DNA of 64,000 nucleotides from Paenibacillus larvae subsp. larvae (GCF_002003265.1 NZ_CP019687.1:558001-622000), one strand, 5' to 3'. Positions 18,532 to 26,062 are shown, numbered from the stretch's first letter. The notes: generated by a model not told the origin, from the letters alone. Numbers and translations: made by a program.

Positions 18532-18860
18532 ATCTACCTTTCAGACCTTACCCAAAATCGGAACAAGTAAAAAGTAAACGAGTAAAATTTACGCAAAAGC
18601 AGATGGGCGAGATTAGCCCGTCTGTCGATGCAAAACTAAAAGAACGCAGCCAAGGTGTTTGTGAATGTTGCGGCGCAGCAAGAGCCACAGACCGTGCTCA
18701 TATTACAAGCAGAGGAAAGCTAACTCATAAAACGAAAGTGACAGATCTCCTACACCTGTGCCGGGATTGTCACGCTTTTTTAGACGGGACACCCGAAGGT
18801 GAACGGTCGAAGAGAATCATAAAAGCCTGTATAGAGGCTGTGATAAAGGATTTGCCATGA
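18528..18860 (+). CDS. HNH-like Cys4 nuclease-type protein
   Basis: 110 residues with CECCG, then RAHITSRG, and LLHLCRDCHAFLDG. The spacing of two CxxC pairs around the AHI motif fits a beta-beta-alpha-metal HNH fold. It is probably a phage recombination nuclease; activity is inferred. Confidence 0.75.
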   Translation: MNLPFRPYPKSEQVKSKRVKFTQKQMGEISPSVDAKLKERSQGVCECCGAARATDRAHITSRGKLTHKTKVTDLLHLCRDCHAFLDGTPEGERSKRIIKACIEAVIKDLP

Positions 18861-18881
18861 TTGGCGAGGTTTTCCTTAACA

Positions 18882-18900
18882 TTCCGGGAAGTTCCCGGAA
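18882..18900. repeat. Perfect 19-bp palindrome before the initiator gene
   Basis: TTCCGGGAA-G-TTCCCGGAA. The half site TTCCGGGAA recurs inside the downstream gene at 19284-19292, followed at once by TTTCCGGGGG. Possible operator or part of a replication origin. Confidence 0.5.
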
Positions 18901-18939
18901 CTTATATCAAACGAAAAGTAAGGAAAGGAAGTGCAGGGA

Positions 18940-19722
18940 ATGGCTGAAAAGCGCATGATCTCGAAAGTCATATCAATTTCGGAAAAAGTAAACATGCTAC
19001 CAGACATTTTCGACATGCTGCTTTTCACTTGGATGATACCACACACGGATGATTTTGGAAGAATGGTAGGATCACCGGCTAAGGTAAAGGCATTGGTGGT
19101 TCCGATGTTGGATAAAACGGTACGTAATGTAGAGGAAGCACTGGGCCGTTTAGCCGCGGCAGGCTTGATTTTGTGGTACGAAGCCGAAGGTGAAAAGATC
19201 ATTCAAATATTAAACTTTGAAAAGCATCAGCAAGGACTTCACAAGCGTACAAAATCAAAATTTCCTGACTATATTCCTGACGATTCCGGGAATTTCCGGG
19301 GGATTCCCTCTGAACAGAACAGAACAGAAGAGAAGAGAACTGAAGAGAACAGAACAGAACTAGAACAGATTTCCGGTAGTCGTAGTCGTCAAGAGGATCC
19401 GTTTCGCATGTTTGAGCATGAAGGGTTTGGTATGTTGAGTCCAGTACTTGCAGACCGACTGAAGGATATGTGCAGCGAATATGGGGATCGTTGGGTATGT
19501 GAAGCTATGAAAAAGGCAGTGGTAAAAGGCAAACGAAATCTTGGTTACGTAGACGGCATATTAAAAAACTGGCGTTCAGGTGGTATAGATGAGCCGTGGA
19601 AGGAGGAACAGCATGAAGAGTCTGGGGGACGCTCTAAAGGGTCTAGACCTGGAAAAAATAAAGCAGCGAGCGGAGGAACTGAAAGCGAGTTCGCCTATCT
19701 GGCAAAAGCCGGTAGAAGCTAA
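18940..19722 (+). CDS. DnaD-like replication initiation protein
   Basis: 260 residues from ATG 18940, after AAGGAAAGGAAG. The N-terminal winged-helix region (to about residue 110) is followed by a linker of repeated R-T-E-E/N units (about 125-145) encoded by AGAACA-like repeats. The C-terminal DnaD/DnaB2 domain is about residues 155-225 (KDMCSEYGDRWVCEAMKKAV...YVDGILKNWRSGG). It recruits the helicase loader encoded next. It overlaps that gene by 110 bp in another frame. Confidence 0.87.
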   Translation: MAEKRMISKVISISEKVNMLPDIFDMLLFTWMIPHTDDFGRMVGSPAKVKALVVPMLDKTVRNVEEALGRLAAAGLILWYEAEGEKIIQILNFEKHQQGLHKRTKSKFPDYIPDDSGNFRGIPSEQNRTEEKRTEENRTELEQISGSRSRQEDPFRMFEHEGFGMLSPVLADRLKDMCSEYGDRWVCEAMKKAVVKGKRNLGYVDGILKNWRSGGIDEPWKEEQHEESGGRSKGSRPGKNKAASGGTESEFAYLAKAGRS

Positions 19723-20434
19723 TTACGCCTGTCACAAGTGCAAAGACGAGTTTGGCTATTTTAAAAAATCCCCTCAGATCGTGAACGGGGAAGAATGGCT
19801 TATGGATGTGTGGGTCACCTGCGATTGTGTCGAAAAGAGAAGACTGCAGCGACTGTTTCAAGCATCAGCCATAACAGACGAGTTTGCCAAGAAGACGTTT
19901 GATAACTTCGAGTTGGGCCAAGTACACGAGATTGTCCGGGAAGCCTACGCGGTAGCGTGTGAATACGTCAGGGACTTTGACAAGATCCGGAATCAGAGGA
20001 GTAACAGCATTGCGTTGCTGGGTCGTCCTGGTGCTGGGAAGACACACCTGCTTATGGCAGTGGCAAATAACCTCCTGGCCAGAGGAATCGGAGTGGTCTA
20101 CTTTCCCTACGTCGAGGGATTTAACGAGCTTAGAAAAGACTTGGACCAGTTAGACGAGCGTGTGAGGAGGCTGCAACAGGCAGAAGTGCTTTTCATAGAC
20201 GATCTGTTCAAGGGTCGTAGCGAGCCAACCGAATGGCAGAAAGAACAGCTCTTCGCCATTATCAATTACCGTAACCTCCAGAAACTGCCCATGCTCATCA
20301 GTTCCGAACGCAACTTTGCTCAGATGGTGGACATAGACGAAGCGATTGGCAGCAGACTCCGCGACATGGCTCGCGGGATGACGGTGACCATCATCGGCAA
20401 CAAAGATTTAAATTACCGGATGAGGGAGGGCTAA
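19613..20434 (+). CDS. DnaC/DnaI-like helicase loader (AAA+ ATPase)
   Basis: 273 residues from ATG 19613, after AGGAGGAA. A zinc-ribbon-like segment lies near the start (CHKC...VTCDC). Walker A is GRPGAGKTH and Walker B is VLFIDDLF, with a sensor region SSERNFAQM. It loads the host replicative helicase at the phage origin. The first 110 bp overlap the DnaD-like gene, which is long for this pair. Confidence 0.9.
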   Translation: MKSLGDALKGLDLEKIKQRAEELKASSPIWQKPVEANYACHKCKDEFGYFKKSPQIVNGEEWLMDVWVTCDCVEKRRLQRLFQASAITDEFAKKTFDNFELGQVHEIVREAYAVACEYVRDFDKIRNQRSNSIALLGRPGAGKTHLLMAVANNLLARGIGVVYFPYVEGFNELRKDLDQLDERVRRLQQAEVLFIDDLFKGRSEPTEWQKEQLFAIINYRNLQKLPMLISSERNFAQMVDIDEAIGSRLRDMARGMTVTIIGNKDLNYRMREG

Positions 20435-20435
20435 C

Positions 20436-20546
20436 ATGAACGAGCAGATAGATGATTATGAACTGTTTGATAAAGACTTTGACGAGTTTTTAAGACGGGG
20501 AATCGAGCAATATCAGGCAGACAAACAAGAGCTGGAAGAGGACTAG
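20436..20546 (+). CDS. Short acidic phage protein (36 aa), unknown
   Basis: ATG 20436 follows GGGAGGG. The product is rich in Asp and Glu (DDYELFDKDFDEF). It lies between the helicase loader and a small gene with the same spacing. Confidence 0.5.
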   Translation: MNEQIDDYELFDKDFDEFLRRGIEQYQADKQELEED

Positions 20547-20552
20547 TAAGCC

Positions 20553-20771
20553 ATGAATAAAATAATCGTTTGCGAGGATTTAGATTTTCTGTGGTCGCTT
20601 ACAGACATAAAACGCATTAAAACGATGTGGGAACAAGGAATTAGTATTGACGACATGTCCAAATCTGTTTCCAGGGACCCCGACGAAGTTGCAATACTCA
20701 TAATGGATTTATTTAGGCACGGTGAGATAAAAGACCGCCCAGGAGGGGCAAGGGGGAAGGGATATGAATAG
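20553..20771 (+). CDS. Small phage protein, helix-turn-helix-like, unknown
   Basis: 72 residues. The segment DIKRIKTMWEQGISIDDMSKSVSRDPDEVAILIMDL resembles a sigma-factor-like or resolvase-like helix-turn-helix. Its stop overlaps the rusA start by 8 bp. Confidence 0.55.
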   Translation: MNKIIVCEDLDFLWSLTDIKRIKTMWEQGISIDDMSKSVSRDPDEVAILIMDLFRHGEIKDRPGGARGKGYE

Positions 20772-21138
20772 GCTCGTTATAGCAGGAACAATACCTTCTG
20801 TTAACCATATGTATCGAAATGTCTACGTAAAAGGTAGGGCAATAAAAGTATACTCAGCAAAAGCCAGAAAATGGTTTGACGAGGCAGTTATTCAGGCAAC
20901 TGAGTGGCGGCTGCAAAATAAGTGGCAGACTTCAAAGGATAAGGTGATAGTTAAAATCTGGTTTTATTACCCTAATGCCATTAAACGAGATACACACAAT
21001 GGTCTAAAAATACTCTTAGATGCCTTGGAAGATGCCAGGATTTATGAAAACGACAAAACGGCATTGCCACATGTGATGGATTATGTGATTGATAGACGGC
21101 GTCCAAGGGTGGAAATAGAGCTGGAAAGATATGAGTAG
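20764..21138 (+). CDS. rusA: RusA-family Holliday junction resolvase
   Basis: 124 residues. The N-terminus IPSVNHMYRNVY and the core KRDTHNGLKILLDALEDARIYENDK carry the conserved acidic residues. It cuts four-way junctions made by the ERF/Gam recombination system before packaging. It overlaps the genes on both sides. Confidence 0.92.
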   Translation: MNRLVIAGTIPSVNHMYRNVYVKGRAIKVYSAKARKWFDEAVIQATEWRLQNKWQTSKDKVIVKIWFYYPNAIKRDTHNGLKILLDALEDARIYENDKTALPHVMDYVIDRRRPRVEIELERYE

Positions 21139-21307
21139 GGGTAAACGGTCACCCAAGGACAAAAATCCGTCAAAACGGACGCTGGAGGACCTGAAACAAG
21201 CCCCTGGAAGGTGTTCGGAGTGTGCTGGATACCGGTTCAAACTCAAATACGAGGATAGGCAGCTTATAAGGGTATGTACCGGTTGTAAGGCAAGATTAAA
21301 AGTTTAG
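21131..21307 (+). CDS. Short zinc-ribbon phage protein (58 aa)
   Basis: It overlaps the rusA stop and has CSEC and CTGC pairs 21 residues apart, so it probably binds zinc. The basic N-terminus (SRGKRSPKDKNPSKR) suggests nucleic-acid binding. Confidence 0.6.
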   Translation: MSRGKRSPKDKNPSKRTLEDLKQAPGRCSECAGYRFKLKYEDRQLIRVCTGCKARLKV

Positions 21308-21319
21308 GAGGTTAATAAA

Positions 21320-21685
21320 GTGAAAAAATTCGATTCCGTTTATAACGCCGTTAGGTATATCAAAAGCGAGCTGCCTAATGTGGGAGAATATGATCAACTC
21401 TATTTGATGATGAACACATACAGCGATGAAGTGTATGTAACAGAAGATAAAGATGTATTAGAAAAAATCATTGAGCGAGATTGGTGTGACTGTGGATGTG
21501 ATACAGAACCAGATAGTCACGTAGAAGATTATAAGATTTGGGCTTATGAGACATCTGAAAATGCAGAGAGATGGGAGAGACTGTATAGAAATTACAAGCC
21601 AACCCTCCTTTCGAAAAGCCACATCAGGGAACAAAAAAACCCAGTCGGAGAAGTTATTGCAAGCTTTACGGTGTCAAGATGGTAG
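21320..21685 (+). CDS. Phage protein, unknown
   Basis: 121 residues. It has a Cys cluster (DWCDCGCD) near residue 57. The ribosome-binding site is AGGAGG. No recognised family. Confidence 0.6.
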   Translation: MKKFDSVYNAVRYIKSELPNVGEYDQLYLMMNTYSDEVYVTEDKDVLEKIIERDWCDCGCDTEPDSHVEDYKIWAYETSENAERWERLYRNYKPTLLSKSHIREQKNPVGEVIASFTVSRW

Positions 21686-21701
21686 GGAGGGGATAGAGTG
21701 A

Positions 21702-22484
21702 ATGAAAAAACTCAGTCTATTTTCGGGGATCGGTGGAATTGACCTTGCGGCAAAGTGGGCCGGGATTGAAACAGTTGCTTTCTGCGAGAAAGAACACTTT
21801 CCGCAAAAAGTCCTGAGAAGACATTGGCCGAACACACCCATATATGACGATGTATGTACACTCACACGGGAGGTGCTAGAAAGGGATGGAATCATTGGAA
21901 CAGGTAGAACAATTGACCTTATTTCAGCAGGATATCCTTGCCAAGGTGAAAGTTACGCCGGGAAGCGAAAAGGCCAGGCGGATGACAGATGGCTCTGGCC
22001 AGAAGTTACTCGAATCCTGGATGAATTATCACCCTCTTGGTTTCTTGGTGAAAACGTTAGTGGGCACATCACAATGGGGCTCGACCAGGTGTTTACTGAC
22101 TTGGAAACTCTCAACTACACCGCAATGGCATTTCATATACCAGCTCTCGCCGTCGACGGCGATCACGAACGATATAGGGTATTCGTTGTTGCCTACTCCA
22201 ACAAAGAGTCAGGACCACAAAAAAATAAGGCCATTAGCTCCGTCAGAGAAAAATGGGAAACATGGAAAAATGCTAGTTGGTGTGATTGGAGACCGATTCC
22301 CAGATCTAATTGGCACATATTTGGACCCCCGGTATCTAGAAGCACTAATGGGATTCCCGATAGGTTGGACAGATGTTACGGTCTCGGAAACGCTGTAAGC
22401 CCATATCAAGTCTATCCGATCCTATCAGCAATAAAAGCAATAAATGATCAAATAAGGAGGGCTAACTATGAAAATAAAATATAA
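21702..22484 (+). CDS. DNA (cytosine-5) methyltransferase
   Basis: 260 residues. Motif I is LSLFSGIGGIDLAAKWAG, motif IV GYPCQGES with catalytic C80, motif VI GENV with E117, motif VIII HERYRVFVVA, and motif X YGLGNAVSPYQVYPI. The target-recognition region is short. It probably protects phage DNA from restriction. Almost all of the 3' two thirds is also open in another frame that encodes a second recognisable phage protein. Confidence 0.93.
   Translation: MKKLSLFSGIGGIDLAAKWAGIETVAFCEKEHFPQKVLRRHWPNTPIYDDVCTLTREVLERDGIIGTGRTIDLISAGYPCQGESYAGKRKGQADDRWLWPEVTRILDELSPSWFLGENVSGHITMGLDQVFTDLETLNYTAMAFHIPALAVDGDHERYRVFVVAYSNKESGPQKNKAISSVREKWETWKNASWCDWRPIPRSNWHIFGPPVSRSTNGIPDRLDRCYGLGNAVSPYQVYPILSAIKAINDQIRRANYENKI
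21886..22398 (+). CDS. Overlapping-frame protein inside the methyltransferase gene
   Basis: 170 residues in the +1 frame relative to the methyltransferase. The sequence has segments I recall from annotated phage proteins next to or in methyltransferases: QLTLFQQDI at the start, TRCLLTWKLSTTPQWHFIYQLSPST, LLPTPT, and LDPRYLEALMGFPIGWTD at the end. That both frames look like real families suggests true overprinting. It has no strong ribosome-binding site, and it may be an untranslated shadow that was annotated elsewhere. Confidence 0.4.
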   Translation: MESLEQVEQLTLFQQDILAKVKVTPGSEKARRMTDGSGQKLLESWMNYHPLGFLVKTLVGTSQWGSTRCLLTWKLSTTPQWHFIYQLSPSTAITNDIGYSLLPTPTKSQDHKKIRPLAPSEKNGKHGKMLVGVIGDRFPDLIGTYLDPRYLEALMGFPIGWTDVTVSETL

Positions 22485-22650
22485 ACTCAGCATCGGGTAT
22501 CCAGCTGCATGTAGAGAAGATGTAATTGAAATTGAGGACGAGGAATTGGAAGGACTCAGTGAAGAAGAAGCAGCGGACAGAATCTTTGACATTGTCAATG
22601 AGTCTGCTCAAGATTTCATCTCTCTATCATGGAAAAAAGTAGACGAATAA
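22468..22650 (+). CDS. Small acidic phage protein, unknown
   Basis: 60 residues, ribosome-binding site AAGGAGGG, overlapping the methyltransferase 3' end by 17 bp. Acidic middle (EIEDEELEGLSEEEAADRI). Confidence 0.6.
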   Translation: MKIKYKLSIGYPAACREDVIEIEDEELEGLSEEEAADRIFDIVNESAQDFISLSWKKVDE

Positions 22651-22701
22651 GGAGAGGGCACCAGCCTTCTCCCTACCAAACCAAAGGAGGAATGAGAACG
22701 G

Positions 22702-22935
22702 ATGTTTATAGCGAAAAAAGAGTTTGACCGGTCTTTAATCGGAAATGCCGTTTATATCTCCGGTTATGACAAAGATGGGTATGAATGGGACACATATGCT
22801 TTAGTAAAAAAAGTAAGTGAAGACACTATGACAGTAGTATTAGATACAACTGAAACAGAGGTTATACGCATAGATGATTTTGATGCCGGGTTAAAAATGG
22901 AAGTAGTATGGGAAAGGGGTACAGAGGATGAGTAA
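22702..22935 (+). CDS. Small phage protein, unknown
   Basis: 77 residues, beta-rich. AAGGAGG is 11 nt upstream. The stop overlaps the next gene by 8 bp. Confidence 0.55.
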   Translation: MFIAKKEFDRSLIGNAVYISGYDKDGYEWDTYALVKKVSEDTMTVVLDTTETEVIRIDDFDAGLKMEVVWERGTEDE

Positions 22936-23173
22936 TACTGCCATGACCAGAATAAAAACATATACAGCCGATACCAAGGCAGAATTATTTCAAAAATTAA
23001 ATGCACTCGAAGAGTTGGGAGAAATGTATTTGATCGAAAAACAAATACATCATAAAACAAGTACTTTTGTACCTGAAATCAAATCTTTTCACTATTCCTG
23101 GCTTATTACGGTTTTAGAAAAAGGTTCATTACAGGGGCAGGGAGGTACAGAAGATAGGAGGTACAGAGGGTGA
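22928..23173 (+). CDS. Small phage protein, unknown
   Basis: 81 residues. It overlaps the previous stop and its own stop overlaps the next start (GTGA). No recognised family. Confidence 0.55.
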   Translation: MSNTAMTRIKTYTADTKAELFQKLNALEELGEMYLIEKQIHHKTSTFVPEIKSFHYSWLITVLEKGSLQGQGGTEDRRYRG

Positions 23174-23313
23174 TTAGATTAGTTGAAGATCCAGAGCTTC
23201 GTGATGTGTTGAAAGTGTTAAAAGAGCAAATCCACATGATGCAAAATGAAAATGAGAGTTCGAAAGTCCTAATGTACGTTACAATGCTGGGCAAGTTGCG
23301 CTGCATCTTATAG
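23170..23313 (+). CDS. Short phage protein (47 aa), unknown
   Basis: GTG 23170 overlaps the previous stop and follows AGGAGGTACAGAGG. Helical product (VEDPELRDVLKVLKEQI). Confidence 0.5.
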   Translation: MIRLVEDPELRDVLKVLKEQIHMMQNENESSKVLMYVTMLGKLRCIL

Positions 23314-23318
23314 ACGAG

Positions 23319-23414
23319 ATGGCAAAAGCACATCAAAATCAAAAGGCTCGAACTGATGCCGCTGAGGAAAGAGAAAGGATACTCAAACGAGCCATTTGTG
23401 AGTTGATTAAATGA
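23319..23414 (+). CDS. Very short basic phage protein (31 aa), unknown
   Basis: ATG 23319 is 5 bp after the previous stop. Helical and charged (RTDAAEERERILKRAI). A 20-codon frame with a CPDC motif (23411-23473) overlaps its stop by ATGA but is too short to support. Confidence 0.35.
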   Translation: MAKAHQNQKARTDAAEERERILKRAICELIK

Positions 23415-23441
23415 ACTGCCCGGATTGTGAGGGGGATGCTG

Positions 23442-23879
23442 ATGGAACAAACATCCATGTTCAAGTTAAATGAAAAAGAAACATGGCGGCGGGTGGAGGA
23501 ACGCCTGGAATCTGCAAGGCTATACAAACAGTTCGGATTCATTCGCAGAGAAGTGAAAACAACAACATCTTACACACCTCGCTTCCACGGAAACACGAAC
23601 GCCATATCTAAACAGAGTGAAGACATAGCAATATGGAATGTGGACAGGGAAGAACAACTTCAGCGCGAATACGAACAGGTTATTAAGGCGGTAAGCAGGC
23701 TCTCCGATATTCAACGGCAGATCGTAGAGAAACGATACCTGCAGGATGAGGACGTAACAGACATTTATGTATATACAGATTTACACATGAGTGAACGCAG
23801 CTACTATTATGCAAAAGCAAAAGCGTTATATCGATTGGCATTTGCTCTTCGTTTGGAGACATACGAAGACGCAAATTAA
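23442..23879 (+). CDS. ArpU-family late transcription regulator
   Basis: 145 residues from ATG 23442, 7 nt after GAGGGGG. The C-terminal part is sigma-70 region-4-like (VSRLSDIQRQIVEKRYLQDEDVTDIYVYTDLHMSERSYYYAKAKALYRLA). ArpU-type proteins sit at the end of early regions and turn on late genes. Four phased TTGCAGA repeats follow directly. Confidence 0.85.
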   Translation: MEQTSMFKLNEKETWRRVEERLESARLYKQFGFIRREVKTTTSYTPRFHGNTNAISKQSEDIAIWNVDREEQLQREYEQVIKAVSRLSDIQRQIVEKRYLQDEDVTDIYVYTDLHMSERSYYYAKAKALYRLAFALRLETYEDAN

Positions 23880-23884
23880 AAACG

Positions 23885-23924
23885 TTGCAGACTTTTTGCA
23901 GAGATTTTGCAGACATCTTGCAGA
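23885..23924. repeat. Four TTGCAGA repeats at exact 11-bp spacing
   Basis: TTGCAGA occurs at 23885, 23896, 23907 and 23918, each 11 bp apart, so all lie on one face of the helix. They start 5 bp after the late-regulator stop. They are a likely protein-binding array, perhaps for the late regulator. The sequence on to 24084 shows no gene. Confidence 0.7.
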
Positions 23925-24084
23925 CCATTTGGTAAAAAGTGAGATAAGATAATATCATAGGCCACAAAGGATGACAGAAATGTAAGTTTGATCAGTCTTT
24001 TGTAATGTAAATCGATCAAAAAAGGAACAAAATATTGCTAAAATACAATTATAAACATCAAGAGTATAAAGGAGTTAACGAAGC

Positions 24085-24429
24085 ATGAGAAAATATACTT
24101 TGTATTTCGGTATTTTGTTCATTTTTGCCTTGTTATTGACCGGGTGCGATTTTAACAAAAGCTTTAAAGATCAGGCTTACACCCAAATTAAAGGCGAAGG
24201 CAAACTAGTAGATGGTAGATACCAGTACACGCTCCCTAGTTATAATGATGAAGGGAAACAAATTACAGTAACTTTTGGGAAACCTACCGGAGAGAAATTC
24301 AAAGAGGATGCTTATCTGCGCCTTTATCTGAAAAGCAAGGACGGCGAAAAAGTTGTTACCAGCTACGAAGAAGTCCAAAAAAACGATTTACCGACCAAAG
24401 TGAAAGAGAAACTTCAGGTTACTCCCTAA
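24085..24429 (+). CDS. YxeA-like lipoprotein (DUF1093)
   Basis: 114 residues. A lipoprotein signal peptide ends in the lipobox LLTGC (C21). The YxeA core is RYQYTLPSYNDEGKQITVTFG and YLRLYLKSKDG. It has its own ribosome-binding site and terminator, and is a lysogenic-conversion-type gene at the end of the early region. Confidence 0.82.
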   Translation: MRKYTLYFGILFIFALLLTGCDFNKSFKDQAYTQIKGEGKLVDGRYQYTLPSYNDEGKQITVTFGKPTGEKFKEDAYLRLYLKSKDGEKVVTSYEEVQKNDLPTKVKEKLQVTP

Positions 24430-24438
24430 AGCAAATGA

Positions 24439-24465
24439 GCTATGCCAAAAGGCATGGCTTTTTTA
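24439..24465 (+). terminator. Terminator after the YxeA-like gene
   Basis: GCTATGCC pairs with GGCATGGC (one G-U) around AAAA, followed by TTTTTT. Confidence 0.85.
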
Positions 24466-24483
24466 TGTAAAAAGACTTCCCCA

Positions 24484-24900
24484 TCAGGAGAAGTCATTTA
24501 CTTTGATATCAAGTTTTTGTTTTAGTGCATCCTGGAGCGTCTGAGAAAAGTTTATTCCTTCCTCAGTTGCTGCATCATTAAGCCATTTTGGGATGGTAAG
24601 CGTTTTGTTCACAGCCTTGTTTCTAATCCGCTCCCGGACAAAGTTGGTATTAGCCTGAATTAGAGAAACGAATTCTCCAGTTTCAAGCTGTATAGAGTCT
24701 GGTTGTGACGGCCGCGGTATTTCGTCGCCGTCCTCTTCCATCAGATAGAGGTGGCCGCCTAAAGCGTCCTTTGCCATGCGCAGGGCTTCTTCCAGATCAT
24801 CGCCTTCAGATATGCAGCCTGGCAAGTCAGGGAATGTGACAGTAAAGCCTCCTTCGTCTGGTTCGCCAGGACTAAAAACAGCAGGGTAAATGTACTTCAT
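24484..24900 (-). CDS. hicB: HicB antitoxin
   Basis: 138 residues. The N-terminal partial RNase-H-like fold has YPAVFSPGEPDEGGFTVTFPDLPGC and the C-terminal part has a ribbon-helix-helix-like segment (NKTLTIPKWLNDAATEEG). It neutralises HicA and represses the pair. It is downstream of hicA. Confidence 0.92.
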   Translation of the reverse strand: MKYIYPAVFSPGEPDEGGFTVTFPDLPGCISEGDDLEEALRMAKDALGGHLYLMEEDGDEIPRPSQPDSIQLETGEFVSLIQANTNFVRERIRNKAVNKTLTIPKWLNDAATEEGINFSQTLQDALKQKLDIKVNDFS

Positions 24901-24930
24901 ATATATAAACCTCCTTGGGAGAGACAGGAC

Positions 24931-25134
24931 TTATATAAGCCCTGCCTGCTCAAAGATACTTTTTGTTGTTCGGCGTTTCAAGCCTTTTTTCGGATGGGGT
25001 ACAGTCACCTTTCCTTTTTTAGTAGGGTGTATGAAGTGCCAATGATCGCCTTCGGTGTTTTTATGTATCCAGCCATCCTCTCTTAAGATTTTGATAACCT
25101 CTCTTGATGAGTATGCTTTGGTGAGGTTTATCAT
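24931..25134 (-). CDS. hicA: HicA toxin (mRNA interferase)
   Basis: 67 residues with the dsRBD-like fold (SSREVIKILREDGWIHKNTEGDHWHFIHP) and the conserved His in GDHWHF (H31). It cleaves mRNA. It is first in the hicAB operon behind an array of palindromes. It probably stabilises the prophage or acts in phage defence. Confidence 0.92.
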   Translation of the reverse strand: MINLTKAYSSREVIKILREDGWIHKNTEGDHWHFIHPTKKGKVTVPHPKKGLKRRTTKSIFEQAGLI

Positions 25135-25161
25135 ATGTACCTCCTTTCTGATTTAATTATA

Positions 25162-25212
25162 ACACATGTAATAACACGTGTAAATAGGAAATACATATGT
25201 TTTTACACGTGT
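25162..25212. promoter_or_regulatory. hicAB operator array
   Basis: Four 8-bp palindromes: ACACATGT (25162), ACACGTGT (25174), ACATATGT (25193) and ACACGTGT (25205). They lie in the upstream region of hicA and fit autoregulation by HicB. Confidence 0.65.
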
Positions 25213-25313
25213 AGAAAAAAAGGGGGGGAAATCATGAAGTTTGATGCTCTGTTTTGGATAAAGAATCTTTGTAATGCAGATGATTTTTCATAGAAGATGA
25301 GGAGGTTTCCTGA

Positions 25314-25628
25314 ATGAAAGTAACCTGTAAAGAAGGATGCAACAAGGAATTTACTATTAGTAGACTCAAAGCAAAAAGGCTACGGGATGGGATAGAGAAA
25401 AATTACTTTACCTGCCCACACTGTTCTAAGGAATATGTATCTTATTATACTGATGCGGCGATCCGGAAGGAGCAAAAACGACTTTTAGACATCGAAAAGA
25501 AACATAAGCAAACACGGAAGATAGAATTAAAAGAAGAGTATAAAAGAAAATACAAGAAGTTATTTGCAGATATAGTCAAGGCCAGTGATGATCTTAAAAC
25601 TAGGATTGAGAGTCATGCAAACAGATAA
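25314..25628 (+). CDS. Zinc-ribbon phage protein, unknown
   Basis: 104 residues: an N-terminal zinc ribbon (CKEGC...FTCPHCSKEY) and a long basic coiled coil. Ribosome-binding site GAGGAGG. It overlaps the HNH gene. Likely DNA binding at the packaging site, by position. Confidence 0.65.
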   Translation: MKVTCKEGCNKEFTISRLKAKRLRDGIEKNYFTCPHCSKEYVSYYTDAAIRKEQKRLLDIEKKHKQTRKIELKEEYKRKYKKLFADIVKASDDLKTRIESHANR

Positions 25629-25959
25629 GAAAGAACAAGCCAGGGGGTATGACAAATATAAAAGGAACAAAGAAGCCAGAAACTTTTACAACTCATCAGC
25701 GTGGAAGAAGTGTAGGGAATCAGTACTCATTCGAGATCATTACCTCTGTCAACAATGTTTAAAGGAGCAAAGGATAACACAAGCTGACATGGTACACCAT
25801 ATCGTGCATCTTACAGATGACTGGAGTAAGGGTTTGGACATGGATAACTTAGAGAGTCTTTGCTTAAGTTGTCACAACGAAGAGCATGGTAATGGGGGAA
25901 AACAGGTTAGTAAGAAGATCAAGGTTCATATAGAAAAAGCGAATAGGGAGTATGTTTAG
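25615..25959 (+). CDS. HNH endonuclease of the packaging module
   Basis: 114 residues from ATG 25615. It has WKKCRESVLIRDHYLCQQCLKE, DMVHHIVHL and ESLCLSCHNEEHG: an HNH site with two CxxC zinc pairs. In HK97-type cos phages an HNH protein beside terminase is needed for cos cutting. The stop is 46 bp before the cos candidate. Confidence 0.9.
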   Translation: MQTDKKEQARGYDKYKRNKEARNFYNSSAWKKCRESVLIRDHYLCQQCLKEQRITQADMVHHIVHLTDDWSKGLDMDNLESLCLSCHNEEHGNGGKQVSKKIKVHIEKANREYV

Positions 25960-26004
25960 CATACCCCCCCACCCTTTTTCTAGGAGCTAAGAGCTTCCCT
26001 AAAC

Positions 26005-26013
26005 CGACGGACC
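26005..26013. other. Candidate cos site
   Basis: CGACGGACC lies in the 103-bp gap between the HNH gene and terminase small subunit. I recall this 9-mer as a reported 3' overhang of some P. larvae phages; I could not check this here. The position fits a cohesive-end site. Confidence 0.5.
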
Positions 26014-26062
26014 CCATCGTTCACACCAAATATAAATTTTCATGAAAGGGGGGTAACTTGAA

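Noticed and set aside
23411-23473. 20-codon frame with CPDC motif overlapping two small phage genes
   Set aside because: Start and stop overlaps are suggestive but length is too short.
23885-23924. TTGCAGA repeats as a CRISPR-like array
   Set aside because: Repeats are 7 bp with 4-bp spacers and no cas genes; they fit a protein-binding array.
25234-25293. 19-codon frame after a strong purine tract before the zinc-ribbon phage gene
   Set aside because: Too short to separate from chance; possibly a gene remnant.
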